64,000 bases of DNA from an uncultured Sulfitobacter sp. (GCA_947502265.1 CANMZB010000005.1:147284-211283); one strand, 5' to 3'. Positions 37,329-47,185 are shown, counted from the first letter of the stretch. A program made the numbers and translations. The notes: generated from the letters alone by a model not told the origin.

Positions 37329-38543
37329 GTGCAAGGATCAATTTCAGCACTTGTTCCGACCTATAACAGAAGTAACTTCCTGCGCGAAGCCGTTGCATCC
37401 GTGCAAATGCAGACCAGACCGGTGCAAGAGATCATCATTTGGGATGATGGATCAAAGGATGACACCCCAAGCGTTGCTGCGGCGCTGGTGGCCGCGGACA
37501 GGCACAATCAGATCCGGTATTTCCGTTCCGAAAACAAGGGAAAATCTGCTGCCCTGAACGCGGCACTTGATAAGGCCAATGGCGAATACATCTGGATCTG
37601 TGATGACGATGACATCGCGCGGCCCATCGCCGCCGAGCGTATGGCAAGCGCACTGGATAACAGCGATGCGGGGCTGGTTGGCGGGCGACATGTCCGGTTT
37701 TCGCGTGACGCCGCGAGCGGTGAGAAAAAGTTCGACGGCACCGGCTATTGGCCGGACCTGTCGTGTGGCAGCGTGATCCGCCACATGCTGGAGGACATAT
37801 TTTTCTTCCAGAATGCCAGCCTTGTGCGCCGTTCCTGTTTTGCTGCGGTTGGGCCTTTTCGCACAGATCTGGCACGTTCTATCGACTACGAGATGTTTGT
37901 CAGACTTGGCACACGGTTTCCAATCGACATGGTGGATGACATTTTGTTCGAACAGCGCAAGCATGACGGCCTGCGCGGTCCTGCAGCGCACAGCCATGCT
38001 GCCGACCAATCCGATACCGTATGGCAGCAAGCAGACAGGGCTATTTTTTCGCAACTGCGTGACGTTCTGCCAATAGGGTTTTACGCCGCCCTCTTCGAGA
38101 CCACGCGCCCCGCGCACGCACTGCGGGCCGGTTTGTTGCAGCGCGGGTGCGTCTTTGCCCGTCGCGGCGATTGGCAAACCGCGCTCGATGATTTTGAAGC
38201 CGCGTCCCGGATACTGCCGACAGAGCCGCTTGCCGCCATAGAACGGGATATTGTGGTCCGGGCGATGGCTGCAAAACATCCCGGCGCTGAAGTCTTTCAG
38301 GCACCGATGCAAAAAAGGCTGCGGGAATTCGGACGCTCGAACAGCGTTGGGCGCGAGATCCTAAGCGTGCTTGGCCGCGGAGCCATGTGGCGCGGGCGCG
38401 CGGCGTTGCGGTCGGGGGATGCAGTCAGGTTTATGCGCATTGCACGGTTTTGTTTGCAGGCAGGCATACGTCCCGCGCCAGCATCTTCGCCCCATGTCCT
38501 GAGCGAACGTCGACGCCTTATGCCGGAGGCTTACGCGTGGTGA
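37329..38543 (+). CDS. GT2 glycosyltransferase with C-terminal helical extension
   Basis: A 404-residue enzyme. Motifs: ISALVPTYNRSNFLREAV, IIIWDDGSKDDT, and the metal site CDDDDIARP (about 92-100); DYEMFVRLG and DDILFEQRKHDG follow. The last 150 residues (QTALDDFEAASRILPTEPL) look helical and TPR-like. The start used is GTG 37329 after TAGGAA; an ATG 18 codons earlier lacks a binding site. The next GT gene starts inside its stop codon (GTGA), so the two are co-translated. Confidence 0.88.
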   Translation: MQGSISALVPTYNRSNFLREAVASVQMQTRPVQEIIIWDDGSKDDTPSVAAALVAADRHNQIRYFRSENKGKSAALNAALDKANGEYIWICDDDDIARPIAAERMASALDNSDAGLVGGRHVRFSRDAASGEKKFDGTGYWPDLSCGSVIRHMLEDIFFFQNASLVRRSCFAAVGPFRTDLARSIDYEMFVRLGTRFPIDMVDDILFEQRKHDGLRGPAAHSHAADQSDTVWQQADRAIFSQLRDVLPIGFYAALFETTRPAHALRAGLLQRGCVFARRGDWQTALDDFEAASRILPTEPLAAIERDIVVRAMAAKHPGAEVFQAPMQKRLREFGRSNSVGREILSVLGRGAMWRGRAALRSGDAVRFMRIARFCLQAGIRPAPASSPHVLSERRRLMPEAYAW

Positions 38544-39565
38544 CACTGGCAAAAACGGCTAACAACCCCGACACGACCGTGGTTATCGTCCCGACCCTCA
38601 ACGAGGCCGCGCATATCGAAAACGTGCTTTGCGCGTTGATAAGGGATGATCCGCTGGCCAGTTGCTGCAAAATTGTGGTCGCAGATGGCGGTAGCACGGA
38701 CGCAACGGCGCAAATCGTTACGGCGCTGGCGCGGCATCATCCCAATCTGCGCCTTGTACACAACGCAGGGCGCACGCAGGCGGCAGCGATGAACATGCTG
38801 CTTGAGGCTGAATATGACGGCGTGGAAATCATCGTGCGGTGTGATGCACATGCGGCCTACCCGCCACAGTTCGTATCCGGTGTTGCGGCGTGTCTGGTCG
38901 GGAGAAATGTGGCGTCGGTTGTTATTCCCATGGACGCGGTCGCCGATACCGGCGGGTGTTTTCAACGTGGCCTTGTCTGGATCGCTGACACCCGTTTGGG
39001 CGCGGGAGGTGCCGCACACCGCGGCGGCACGGCATCGGGGTATTGTGATCATGGCCATCACGCCGCTTTCAGGATGGCTGATTTTCGCAGGCTCGGCGGC
39101 TATGATACCCGCTTTGTTGCCAATGAGGACGCTGAATATGATTACCGGTTGACCCAAAGCGGCGGGCAAATCTGGTTAAGTGCAGAACACCGAATCGGAT
39201 ACTTCCCCCGAACAACCCTTGTGCGGCTTTGGAAGCAGTATTTTGCCTATGGCACCGGACGCGCGCAAACCTGTCTCAAGCATCGCATCCGTCCCGGCCT
39301 GCGCCAGCTCGTTCCTGCGACCCACACAGTCCTGTTGATCCTCAGCCTTGTCGGCCTGTTGTTTTCACCGCTATTCCTTGCATGGCCGATCATCTACGGG
39401 GCGGTGGTTCTGGCCGCTGGTCTCTGGACATCGCTGCGTCAGCGGTCGCTTTGCGGGATGGCCGCGACACCCGCGCTTGCGGCCATGCATCTGGCTTGGG
39501 GGATCGGGTTTCTGGGTCGTCTCCGCAAGGGGCTCCTTTTCACTCACTCAAAGATCGGGGGCTGA
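38540..39565 (+). CDS. ExoA-like GT2 glycosyltransferase with membrane tail
   Basis: A 341-residue enzyme similar in layout to succinoglycan ExoA: GT2 motifs TVVIVPTLNEAAHIE, VVADGGSTDAT and RCDAHAAYP, the NEDAEYDYRL catalytic segment (about 198-207), and two or three C-terminal membrane helices (about 262-320). Start is GTG at 38540, overlapping the previous stop as GTGA with CGGAGG at 38524-38529; GTG 38537 is equally possible. ExoA adds an early sugar to the lipid-linked chain. Confidence 0.9.
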   Translation: MTLAKTANNPDTTVVIVPTLNEAAHIENVLCALIRDDPLASCCKIVVADGGSTDATAQIVTALARHHPNLRLVHNAGRTQAAAMNMLLEAEYDGVEIIVRCDAHAAYPPQFVSGVAACLVGRNVASVVIPMDAVADTGGCFQRGLVWIADTRLGAGGAAHRGGTASGYCDHGHHAAFRMADFRRLGGYDTRFVANEDAEYDYRLTQSGGQIWLSAEHRIGYFPRTTLVRLWKQYFAYGTGRAQTCLKHRIRPGLRQLVPATHTVLLILSLVGLLFSPLFLAWPIIYGAVVLAAGLWTSLRQRSLCGMAATPALAAMHLAWGIGFLGRLRKGLLFTHSKIGG

Positions 39566-40705
39566 ATGTCGAGGATCGCGTTTTTCGGTCATAACGTGAA
39601 CGATGCGGCCGTCCGGCGGCGGGCCATCGCGTTTCAGCGTGCAGGGCACGAGGTTATCGGCTTTATGCCACGCCGTGGTCCGACGGGCGAAACCGGATGG
39701 CAGATCATCGACCTTGGCGCAACACAGGACAACGCCTACGGACAGCGAATTATATCCATCCTCAAAGGCATACGAACCGCCAGCGGGTATCGCGACCTGC
39801 TCCGAAGCTGCGATATGTTTTACGCGCGAAACCTTGACATGCTGGCCCTTGCCGTTGGGGTCTGTCGTCGGCTCAAGCTGACTGCGCCTTTGGTTTATGA
39901 GTGCCTCGACGTCCATCATCGGCTGGTGGGGGACCGGATTGGTGCGCGCGCTTTGCGGCGCTTTGAAGGCGTGCTTTTGAAGCGGTGCGCGCTTGTTGTG
40001 ATCTCGTCCCCTCGTTTCGAAACAGAGCATTTTGCGCGCCATCATGCGGACGGTTACCGCAGCTTTCTTGTGGAAAACCGCATGATAGAGGGGGACGCGT
40101 TTCCGGACCGGCCTATTGGCCCTGCTCCGGATCCGGCCGCGGGTACGCCGTTGCGCATTGGCTGGTTCGGCAATCTGCGATGTCGCACATCGCTGGATCT
40201 TCTGTTGAGCCTTGCACGGCGTTATCCGGATGAAATTATGTTGTATCTGCGCGGTTATCCTGCGCCGGGCGTTTTTCCCGATTTCGAGGCAGAGTTGGCC
40301 CCCTATCCGAATGTGACCTTCGGCGGGCGATACCGCGCACCTCAGGATCTTGCGAAAATTTATGGGGCGGTTGATCTGGTCTGGGCCGGAGACTGGTACG
40401 AAGCCGGTGCAAATTCGCTCTGGTTGCTGCCAAACCGGATCTACGAGGGGGGCTATTTCGCGACCCCTGCGTTGGCCCCGTCAGGCACGCAAACCGCGCG
40501 CTGGCTGTCTGATCATGGCGGTGGTTTACTGCTGGATGAACCGGTCGGTGCCGCCCTTGATACCGAAATTGTGCTGCTGCTTGCCGATCGCACAATATTG
40601 CAACAGCACCGGCACCAGTTGTTGTCCCTGCCCCGCGATACTTTTGTCGAAGGTCCGGAAACCACAGCCGCAATGATCGCCGCCGCACAGAAGCCTCCCG
40701 CCTGA
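39566..40705 (+). CDS. Glycosyltransferase, GT4-like
   Basis: A 379-residue GT-B protein whose ATG directly follows the preceding stop. N-terminal RIAFFGHNVNDAAVRRRA is typical of this GT4 subgroup; ARNLDMLALA and YECLDVHH follow, and the C-terminal half has RIGWFGNLR (about 196-204), VTFGGRYRAPQDLAKIYG and NRIYEGGYFATP, the sugar-nucleotide site. Third gene of the plus-strand GT operon 37329-40705; ends 5 bases from a convergent gene. Confidence 0.88.
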   Translation: MSRIAFFGHNVNDAAVRRRAIAFQRAGHEVIGFMPRRGPTGETGWQIIDLGATQDNAYGQRIISILKGIRTASGYRDLLRSCDMFYARNLDMLALAVGVCRRLKLTAPLVYECLDVHHRLVGDRIGARALRRFEGVLLKRCALVVISSPRFETEHFARHHADGYRSFLVENRMIEGDAFPDRPIGPAPDPAAGTPLRIGWFGNLRCRTSLDLLLSLARRYPDEIMLYLRGYPAPGVFPDFEAELAPYPNVTFGGRYRAPQDLAKIYGAVDLVWAGDWYEAGANSLWLLPNRIYEGGYFATPALAPSGTQTARWLSDHGGGLLLDEPVGAALDTEIVLLLADRTILQQHRHQLLSLPRDTFVEGPETTAAMIAAAQKPPA

Positions 40706-40710
40706 ATGGC

Positions 40711-41850
40711 TCACAGCATGAGCGCGACAGGCGGAGCCACCGAACGGGGCCGGTACTCTGCGCCGAACCTGTCGGGGTACTGGATGGCCAGTGACACTTC
40801 GGTGATGTGCAGTGAAAAATCACCGGCAAGTCTGGGTGTGGTTCCCGCCTTGATCGCCTGCGCCATTTCCATAACGCCCAGTGAAAAATCCATGTAATAG
40901 CCGCGCTTTGCAGCGGATATCTTGCGGTCCTGCAAGGGTTTAAGCGTTCTGCCGAAATCAAGGCCCAGCTTCTTTTCCGCCTGACGCCGCAGCCGCGTCG
41001 TGGCAATCGGGGTCGAGCGGACCTTGGCCGCAAAGTTCCAAGTCTCGTCGATACTGAGAATGCCGTCATCGCAAAACACCCGGAACCGATGATCGTGCAG
41101 CGCGATGATACTGTTGGTCAGCCGCGCAACCACGCCCTCGTCAAATTCGAGAATGGCGCAGCTGAAATCCGGTGTGGTGTAGTTTTCAGGTGTGTCATGG
41201 CCTTTGTCGGGGACAAGGCAGTAGGCAGAGCTTACCACCCGGCGCACCGATCCAAACATGGCGACAAGCCACGTCAGAGCATATCCCGCATGCTCCAGCG
41301 TGCAGCCGGTCGCGAATTCGTCTTGCGCAGGCCAGAACGCGCCGGAGGCCGTTTTCCAATTCTCGTAGCCGATCCGGTGGACAAGGCCATCATCCATTTC
41401 AGCATAGATCAGACGCGGTTTACCCCGCTCCTGACGCGCAACCGCGCTGCACAATGTCTGCGCAGCTTCCCCCAGAACGCTGGATGGTGCCGACACGATG
41501 TGCAGACCGGATACCTGCGCGAGGTTGATCAGGTCTTCAGCCTCTTCAATCTCCATTGCCAGCGGCTTTTCCGAATAGACGTGCCGTCCGGCCTCCAGAC
41601 ATCGTTTGGAAACCGCGTAATGCGCAGAAGGGTTGGTCAAATTGACGACAATTTTCACTGACTTGTCAGCAAGCAACGCATCAACCGAATCGTAAAGAGG
41701 GACATCATAATGCGAAGCGAATTTTGTGCTTCTCTCGGCATCAATGTCGTAGACACCCCGCAGATCAAGAACCCCTTTCCAGTTTGCGAGGGTTTCGAGA
41801 TACAGATCAGCGACATAGCCGCATCCGATAAAGGCAATCCCAGTACTCAA
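40711..41850 (-). CDS. Gfo/Idh/MocA family oxidoreductase
   Basis: A 379-residue enzyme with Rossmann start IAFIGCGYVADLYLE, the signature YSEKPLAMEIEEAEDL (EKP) and a C-terminal substrate domain with ATGCTLEHAGYALTWLV. Different subgroup from the enzyme at 30678. The start must be TTG at 41850, because the Rossmann strand begins at residue 5 and the upstream codons in frame are closed by a stop. TTG overlaps the stop of the upstream 79-codon frame as TTGA, like the ATGA overlaps elsewhere in the locus. It probably modifies a sugar of the repeat unit. Confidence 0.88.
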   Translation of the reverse strand: MSTGIAFIGCGYVADLYLETLANWKGVLDLRGVYDIDAERSTKFASHYDVPLYDSVDALLADKSVKIVVNLTNPSAHYAVSKRCLEAGRHVYSEKPLAMEIEEAEDLINLAQVSGLHIVSAPSSVLGEAAQTLCSAVARQERGKPRLIYAEMDDGLVHRIGYENWKTASGAFWPAQDEFATGCTLEHAGYALTWLVAMFGSVRRVVSSAYCLVPDKGHDTPENYTTPDFSCAILEFDEGVVARLTNSIIALHDHRFRVFCDDGILSIDETWNFAAKVRSTPIATTRLRRQAEKKLGLDFGRTLKPLQDRKISAAKRGYYMDFSLGVMEMAQAIKAGTTPRLAGDFSLHITEVSLAIQYPDRFGAEYRPRSVAPPVALML

Positions 41851-42086
41851 GAACTATTCACTTTGGCGTTGAGCAACGCAGCATCGCTGCTGGTGAGTGC
41901 ACGATCGTTTAACATTAACAGCCCTTCAAATGCAGGAATTGGAACAGGGTCCAGTCTATCAGATAATATTTGGAATACGGTTTTCGGGTCCGGGGAACGA
42001 ATAATTAAGGTGAGCCAATTTTGGCACTCTATCACGCGCCGCTCAAAAAAAACAGCCAGATCCATTCGCAACCATCGACCCGACAC
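41847..42086 (-). CDS. Small ORF coupled to the oxidoreductase, unknown; possibly a fragment
   Basis: A 79-codon frame (GTG at 42086, or ATG at 42065) whose TGA overlaps the TTG start of the oxidoreductase. The C-terminal part (FEGLLMLNDRALTSSDAALLN) resembles the closing strand of LamG/concanavalin-like domains, which commonly read xxRALTxxEIAxLY. The frame is open back to about 42173 without a better start. It may be a small coupled protein or the 3' remnant of a lost exported lectin-domain gene. Confidence 0.4.
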   Translation of the reverse strand: MSGRWLRMDLAVFFERRVIECQNWLTLIIRSPDPKTVFQILSDRLDPVPIPAFEGLLMLNDRALTSSDAALLNAKVNSS

Positions 42087-42226
42087 GCCCTGAACGAAGT
42101 CCCGGTGCCGCGCACCAAAGCCTTTTACAGCGCCGGCACTCTTGGAACTGGATTGAAAGATGGATTCGCGCTAGCATTTCTTAAAGTATTTGTTGTTAAA
42201 GCCATTTGACCGTCGGGAATCAACCC

Positions 42227-43189
42227 ATGTCCTCAGAGCCATCAAGCCAGCCCAGACTTCCCGATTTCATCATTGGCGGTGCGCCTAAATGTGGCACCAC
42301 ATCGTTGCATTTCATTCTGGATCAGAACCCGGCCGTTGGCATGCCAAAAGAAGAAATCCATTACTTCGATGCTGACGATCCCATAACCCACCCCGATTTT
42401 ATGCATGTCTGCGGCAACAAACTGCATTGGTTTGATACCCGCGCCCGACACGCTCAAAATTTGGCGTGGTATGCGTCCCGATTCGCACCATTCCAGGATC
42501 GGGCGGTAATTGGTGAGGATTCGACGACCTATCTGTTCTCTGCGGTGGCCGCGCGGCGGATCAAGGCGTTGATACCCGATGTCAGGTTGATCTTTGCGCT
42601 GCGTGATCCGGTCAAACGGGCGTATTCGCAATACTGGCACCTGATTCGCAGCGCACGGCTGACGTGCAGCTTTGAGGAAGCCCTGTCGCGCCACAGTTCG
42701 ATCATTCTGGGCTCCACCTATGCTCCGCATCTGGCGCATTACTTTGACGTGTTCGGGCGCGAGGCGCTGCATATCTGTGTCTTTGAGGATTTTCTCACGG
42801 ACAAACAAAGATATATTGATCAGGCAACGGATCACATCGGCGTCCCTCAAATGCCGCTGGAGAGCCTTGAGACATGGTTTAACCGGACCTATTACCCGAC
42901 ACGGCCGGTCGCACAGCAGTGGCTCAATCGCGTCGGTGGTCAGTTTGTCGCGGGGCGTTACCGCAACCATATGAGCCAGAACCAAAGTGTTCGGAGCAGG
43001 ATACGCAACAAATTGCATTACCGGTGGTTCAGATATGTAAACCCTGTCTTTCTCAAAGCCGAAAAACCTGCCCCCATGCAGCCGGAAACCGCCGAATACC
43101 TTATGCATCATCTGTCTGACCGTAACCGTGGTCTTTCCGATTTGCTGGACCGCGACCTGTCAAAGGTCTGGCCCGGTTTCACAGGATAG
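42227..43189 (+). CDS. Sulfotransferase (second of three)
   Basis: A 320-residue PAPS-dependent carbohydrate sulfotransferase. The 5'-PSB loop is IIGGAPKCGTTSLHF (about 15-29) and the 3'-PB motif is IFALRDPVKRAYSQYWHL (about 118-135). The insertion KEEIHYFDAD with the following tryptophan-rich region is the usual acceptor-side element of heparan/HNK-type sulfotransferase relatives. ATG 42227 is used; a TTG at 42206 would add seven residues. The next glycosyltransferase gene starts at its stop codon. Confidence 0.9.
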   Translation: MSSEPSSQPRLPDFIIGGAPKCGTTSLHFILDQNPAVGMPKEEIHYFDADDPITHPDFMHVCGNKLHWFDTRARHAQNLAWYASRFAPFQDRAVIGEDSTTYLFSAVAARRIKALIPDVRLIFALRDPVKRAYSQYWHLIRSARLTCSFEEALSRHSSIILGSTYAPHLAHYFDVFGREALHICVFEDFLTDKQRYIDQATDHIGVPQMPLESLETWFNRTYYPTRPVAQQWLNRVGGQFVAGRYRNHMSQNQSVRSRIRNKLHYRWFRYVNPVFLKAEKPAPMQPETAEYLMHHLSDRNRGLSDLLDRDLSKVWPGFTG

Positions 43190-44364
43190 TGGTGGGCAAG
43201 CCGGACATCGTTGTCGTAACCGATCCGCGGTTTTCTGGCGGTACAGCCTCTGCGCTGATCGCGGATGTCATGGCGTTTCGCGCCGGCGGCGCGCGCATCG
43301 GTCTTCTGCCGGTGACGTCCGGTTTTTTCACGGGCGCATCAGAAACCGCAAATGATCAGGTGCTTGGCCTTGGCGATCTGGACGGAGTCACTGTGTTGGC
43401 TCCAACATCCGAGATCAGGACCGGCACTGTATTTTTCCACCATCCGTTGACGTTCTTTCACGGGATCACCGAACACGTGAAGATCACGGCGCAAACATCT
43501 GTTATTGTTGCGCATCACCCGCCGTTTCGGGGCGACGGCTCGCTGGAATACGATCCGGTTACAACCAATCGCCTGATCGCCCGGACGTTCGGGGTCACCC
43601 CGCAGTGGGCGCCCGTTTCCGGTGTGATCCGGCGACATCTGCGCAGTTTCGCGCCTTTGATCCGCATGACCTCGCAGGATTGGGTCAATATTTTTGATCC
43701 GACCCACTGGCAATCCAAGCGTCCGGTATTCGAGACGACCGCACACCGCCCCACCGTAGGGCGACACGGGCGGGCGGACTTGCTGAAGTGGCCGGACAGA
43801 CCCGAAGATGTGACCGCGCCGTTAAGCCCGCAGGGCAGCGAATGGAATACGCGCGTGATGGGCTGCCCCGCCCAAACGCTGACAGAGGCCGGTGCCGATC
43901 TGACGGGGTGGACGGTTCTGGATTTCAATGAGGAACCTGTCGATGAATTTCTCGACAGCCTTGATGTGTTTTCGTACTTTTACAGTGATCGCTGGGTTGA
44001 GGCATTTGGACGAACCATGGTGGAAGCGATGCTGATGGAGCGCCCCTGTGTTCTTGATTCCCGCCTCAAAGAGACCTTTGGCGATTTGGCGCAGTATTGC
44101 GCCCCTTCCGGGGCTCCTGCTCTTTTGGAAGCGCTAAGACAAAATCCAGAAAACACGCGCTCCCGCGCAAAGGAGGTGCGCGGCCTTGTTGCTGCACAAT
44201 ATTCCGGCGTCGCAATGCCGCGCCGGTTGAAACAGTTGCAAGACGATCCCGGCACGGTCTCACGCGAGGGGGGGGTGCTTGCCTCTCCATTGATTACACT
44301 GCGCAAGACTGTTGGCCTGTCGCGCAGGTTAAAGGCCCGTCACACCCGCCAGTTGCGAGGCTGA
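43189..44364 (+). CDS. Glycosyltransferase, GT4-like
   Basis: A 391-residue GT-B type protein. VVVTDPRFSGGTASAL opens the N-terminal domain. The C-terminal half shows WTVLDFNEEPVDEFLDSLDV and YSDRWVEAFGRTMVEAMLME (about 264-283), where the EAFGRTMVEAM segment is the Ex7E donor-binding motif. Start is GTG at 43189 (1-base overlap with the previous stop) or 43192. It sits between a sulfotransferase and a GMC oxidoreductase. Confidence 0.85.
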   Translation: MVGKPDIVVVTDPRFSGGTASALIADVMAFRAGGARIGLLPVTSGFFTGASETANDQVLGLGDLDGVTVLAPTSEIRTGTVFFHHPLTFFHGITEHVKITAQTSVIVAHHPPFRGDGSLEYDPVTTNRLIARTFGVTPQWAPVSGVIRRHLRSFAPLIRMTSQDWVNIFDPTHWQSKRPVFETTAHRPTVGRHGRADLLKWPDRPEDVTAPLSPQGSEWNTRVMGCPAQTLTEAGADLTGWTVLDFNEEPVDEFLDSLDVFSYFYSDRWVEAFGRTMVEAMLMERPCVLDSRLKETFGDLAQYCAPSGAPALLEALRQNPENTRSRAKEVRGLVAAQYSGVAMPRRLKQLQDDPGTVSREGGVLASPLITLRKTVGLSRRLKARHTRQLRG

Positions 44365-44368
44365 GCAC

Positions 44369-45952
44369 ATGACACATATCACCATGACCGATGCCCGAAA
44401 TCGCGAATATGACTGCTGTGTCATCGGAGCGGGGGCTGCCGGATTGGCACTGGCGCTTGCCCTGTGCAAGGCTGGTCAGCGGGTGCTGGTGGTCGAGCGT
44501 GGCGGCTTTAGCACGGGCGATATTTCGGGGGCTGATGATCATTATGACATCGTGTCCCCGCAGACCCATGCCGCGCGCCGGAAAACCAATGGCGAGGCCG
44601 TGGGCGGGACACTGCATCGTTGGGGGGGGCGGTGTATGCCCTTCGACCCCGAAGATTTCGGCCCGCGTTCCAGACCGGACAGACCTGATTGGCCAATCCC
44701 CTACGAGGAGTATGCGCAGTGGATCACGCCTGCCGCGCAGTTTCTGCAAACAGACCCCCGATTTGAAGAGCCTGCCCCGCCCGGCTGGACCGATGTCGCG
44801 GGTGTGCGGGTGGACAGGGTTGAGCGGCTGAATGCAGCCCGTCAGGCCCACACTCTACAGGCCCGCCTGCGCGACGGGAAAACTCCTTTTGACCTTATGG
44901 AACAGACGGACCTTGTCGGTACAATCTGGTCGGGTGCGCAAGGGGCGCGCAGGGTTGAGACGCTTGAGCTTGAAAAGGCAGGCGTCCGGTTCTCTTTGCC
45001 CTGTCGACGGCTGGTACTTGCCTGCGGCGGCTTGGAAACGACGCGCCAAATGTTACTGGCGCAGGCAACGCAACCCGATCTTTTTGGCAGAGCTGGCGGT
45101 CCGCTGGGCCGCTATTATATGGGTCATCTCACCGGTTCTATCGCGACGATCACGTTCAAGACCCCCGGTGTGGCCCACGGTTTCGCCTATACAAATACGT
45201 CCGAACATACGTCACCGTATCGACGGCGCCTTGTATTAACGCAAGGTGCCCCGTCCAACACCGCGTTCTGGCTTGAGAATATTGCCGCGCAAGATCCGCG
45301 CCAACACTCGGGTGAAATCTCGTTCAAACATCTCGTGGCGGCGCGGGGCCGCGTCCGGCATCCGATGAAACATCTCGCCAACATATTGCGCGACCCGCGC
45401 GGCGTCACCGATGCACTGGTGTCCGTATCCAACCGCCTTATTCGCCATGACAAGCGCCACCCACAGCGGTTAGTGACGCGCGCGGACGGACCTTACCGGC
45501 TTGCCTATCATGCGGAGCATTTCCCCATGCACGACAGCCGCGTAACCCTATCGGACACCAGCGACAGCTGTGGCCGACGCAAACTGAATGTTGATTTCCG
45601 GTATGGAGAACCGACGATTAGTGCGCTTGTTGAAAGCCATCTGATGCTGGCCCGTCGTTTGGCGGACGCGGGTGCGGCCCAACTCAATATGCCTGCCACG
45701 GAGAAGATGGCGGATGCGATACATTCTCAGGCGCGCGATGGTTATCATCAGGCGGGGCTTGCGCGGATGTCGCGGATGCCCGCAGACGGCGTTGTCGATA
45801 TCAACTGCCGTGCGCATGGCACCGCAAATCTATTCGTGGCCTCGGCGGCGGTTTTTCCGGTTTCCGGACAGGCTAATCCAACGCTTTCTGTCGTGGCATT
45901 CGCCTTGCGGCTGGCACATTGGCTGACGATCACGCCAGGCACAACGCCATGA
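44369..45952 (+). CDS. GMC-type FAD-dependent oxidoreductase
   Basis: A 527-residue flavoprotein. The N-terminal FAD motif CCVIGAGAAGLALALALCKA (about 16-35), VERGG, the segment GGTLHRWGGRCMPF and the C-terminal NLFVASAAVFPVSGQANPT (GMC/PROSITE-type ending, about 495-513) are clear. GMC enzymes oxidise alcohols, including sugar hydroxyls. Its place between a glycosyltransferase and the polymerase gene, with 4 bases on one side and an ATGA overlap on the other, suggests that it oxidises a sugar of the repeat unit; the substrate is unknown. Confidence 0.88.
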   Translation: MTHITMTDARNREYDCCVIGAGAAGLALALALCKAGQRVLVVERGGFSTGDISGADDHYDIVSPQTHAARRKTNGEAVGGTLHRWGGRCMPFDPEDFGPRSRPDRPDWPIPYEEYAQWITPAAQFLQTDPRFEEPAPPGWTDVAGVRVDRVERLNAARQAHTLQARLRDGKTPFDLMEQTDLVGTIWSGAQGARRVETLELEKAGVRFSLPCRRLVLACGGLETTRQMLLAQATQPDLFGRAGGPLGRYYMGHLTGSIATITFKTPGVAHGFAYTNTSEHTSPYRRRLVLTQGAPSNTAFWLENIAAQDPRQHSGEISFKHLVAARGRVRHPMKHLANILRDPRGVTDALVSVSNRLIRHDKRHPQRLVTRADGPYRLAYHAEHFPMHDSRVTLSDTSDSCGRRKLNVDFRYGEPTISALVESHLMLARRLADAGAAQLNMPATEKMADAIHSQARDGYHQAGLARMSRMPADGVVDINCRAHGTANLFVASAAVFPVSGQANPTLSVVAFALRLAHWLTITPGTTP

Positions 45953-47184
45953 GCAGCATCCAGACCTCACCGATGTCACCGTTCATGACGGATAGGCGCA
46001 GGGACCATGTGCTTGTGACGATATGGTTTATCACGTCCTTTCGGCAGTTTCCCTACGACGAATTGATACTTTACCCACTGGCGCTGTATTTTGCCTGGGC
46101 ATTTATACGCGATTTTCCCCGGATTTTTCCGGTACTTATGCGCAGCGTTATTCTGTTTGCCTTTCCGCTGTGGTGGTTTCTTTCGGCGCTTTGGGGGGAA
46201 CAGACCGCCTTGATCCTGAAATCCGGTTTACAGCTGATCCTGACCGTCCTGATTTGCTATTGTATCGCAACGCGGCTTACCGCGCGCGACGTGATCGTCT
46301 CTTTGTTGATTGCGGCGGGGATATTCGGCGTCTGGAGCGCGATTGTCGGTCTGACCGGCAGCGGCATTGCGGCGCGCGGCGTCTTTGCCAGTAAAAATGC
46401 CATGGGAGCGGCTATGGTCATCCTTTGGCTCGCCGCGCTTTGTATTGTCAGTGATCCGGGATCGGATCGTCGCATCCGCTGGATCGCATTTGCAGCCGCC
46501 TGCCTTGCGGCATGGCAGATCAGCATCTCGAACTCGGCAACAGCGATGTTGCTGGCAGCGGGCATCGCTGTGTTGGTCTTTTTTCTGGGTGTTGTGCCAC
46601 ACACCGGAATTTTGCGTCGGGTCGGGTTTTATGTCGCCGTCTTGCTTGTTCTAGGCGTGGGTATGATCGGTCTGGCCAGTTATTCCGCAATGCAGGACGT
46701 CGACCCCATCACCACGACCCTCGATGCATTTGGCAAGGATACCACCCTGACCGGCCGTACGGTGCTTTGGCAATATGCCACAACCCAGATCCGGCAGGAT
46801 CCGCTGCTGGGCGTGGGTACGGGCGGTTTCTGGACACCCTATGACGGCCTGTCCCAAGCTAGCCGGATTTATACGGAATATCACAAGGGTAAATCCGCGC
46901 ATTTTTCCTTTCACAACTCCTACTACGAGATTGCCGTGCATCAAGGCCTGATCGGGCTTGGCATCGTGATCGTTACAACGCTTTGGATCATGTTCCGGAT
47001 CCTGTTGTCATTTCGCGGGACGGACCGGCTTTCGGTTGTGTTCTTCATGTGTGTCACCGGCATTACCTTGTTGCGCAGCATCACCGAAGTCGGCCTGCTC
47101 AGCCCCTTCTCGCTTATGTCGATGCTCTTTATCGTCGGGGCGCTTTTTCCTTTGCGCGAAGCGCAGGAAGGGACCGAAGAATAG
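45949..47184 (+). CDS. O-antigen ligase/polymerase family protein (Wzy, ExoQ-like)
   Basis: A 411-residue integral membrane protein with about 11 helices and one large periplasmic loop (about 255-320) containing TLTGRTVLWQYA, DPLLGVGTGGFW and HFSFHNSYYEIAVHQGLIG. The last element with its conserved His/Asn is the Wzy_C signature. Size and motifs match ExoQ, which polymerises repeat units at the outer face of the inner membrane. The ATG at 45949 overlaps the GMC stop (ATGA). Confidence 0.9.
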   Translation: MSSIQTSPMSPFMTDRRRDHVLVTIWFITSFRQFPYDELILYPLALYFAWAFIRDFPRIFPVLMRSVILFAFPLWWFLSALWGEQTALILKSGLQLILTVLICYCIATRLTARDVIVSLLIAAGIFGVWSAIVGLTGSGIAARGVFASKNAMGAAMVILWLAALCIVSDPGSDRRIRWIAFAAACLAAWQISISNSATAMLLAAGIAVLVFFLGVVPHTGILRRVGFYVAVLLVLGVGMIGLASYSAMQDVDPITTTLDAFGKDTTLTGRTVLWQYATTQIRQDPLLGVGTGGFWTPYDGLSQASRIYTEYHKGKSAHFSFHNSYYEIAVHQGLIGLGIVIVTTLWIMFRILLSFRGTDRLSVVFFMCVTGITLLRSITEVGLLSPFSLMSMLFIVGALFPLREAQEGTEE

Positions 47185-47185
47185 A

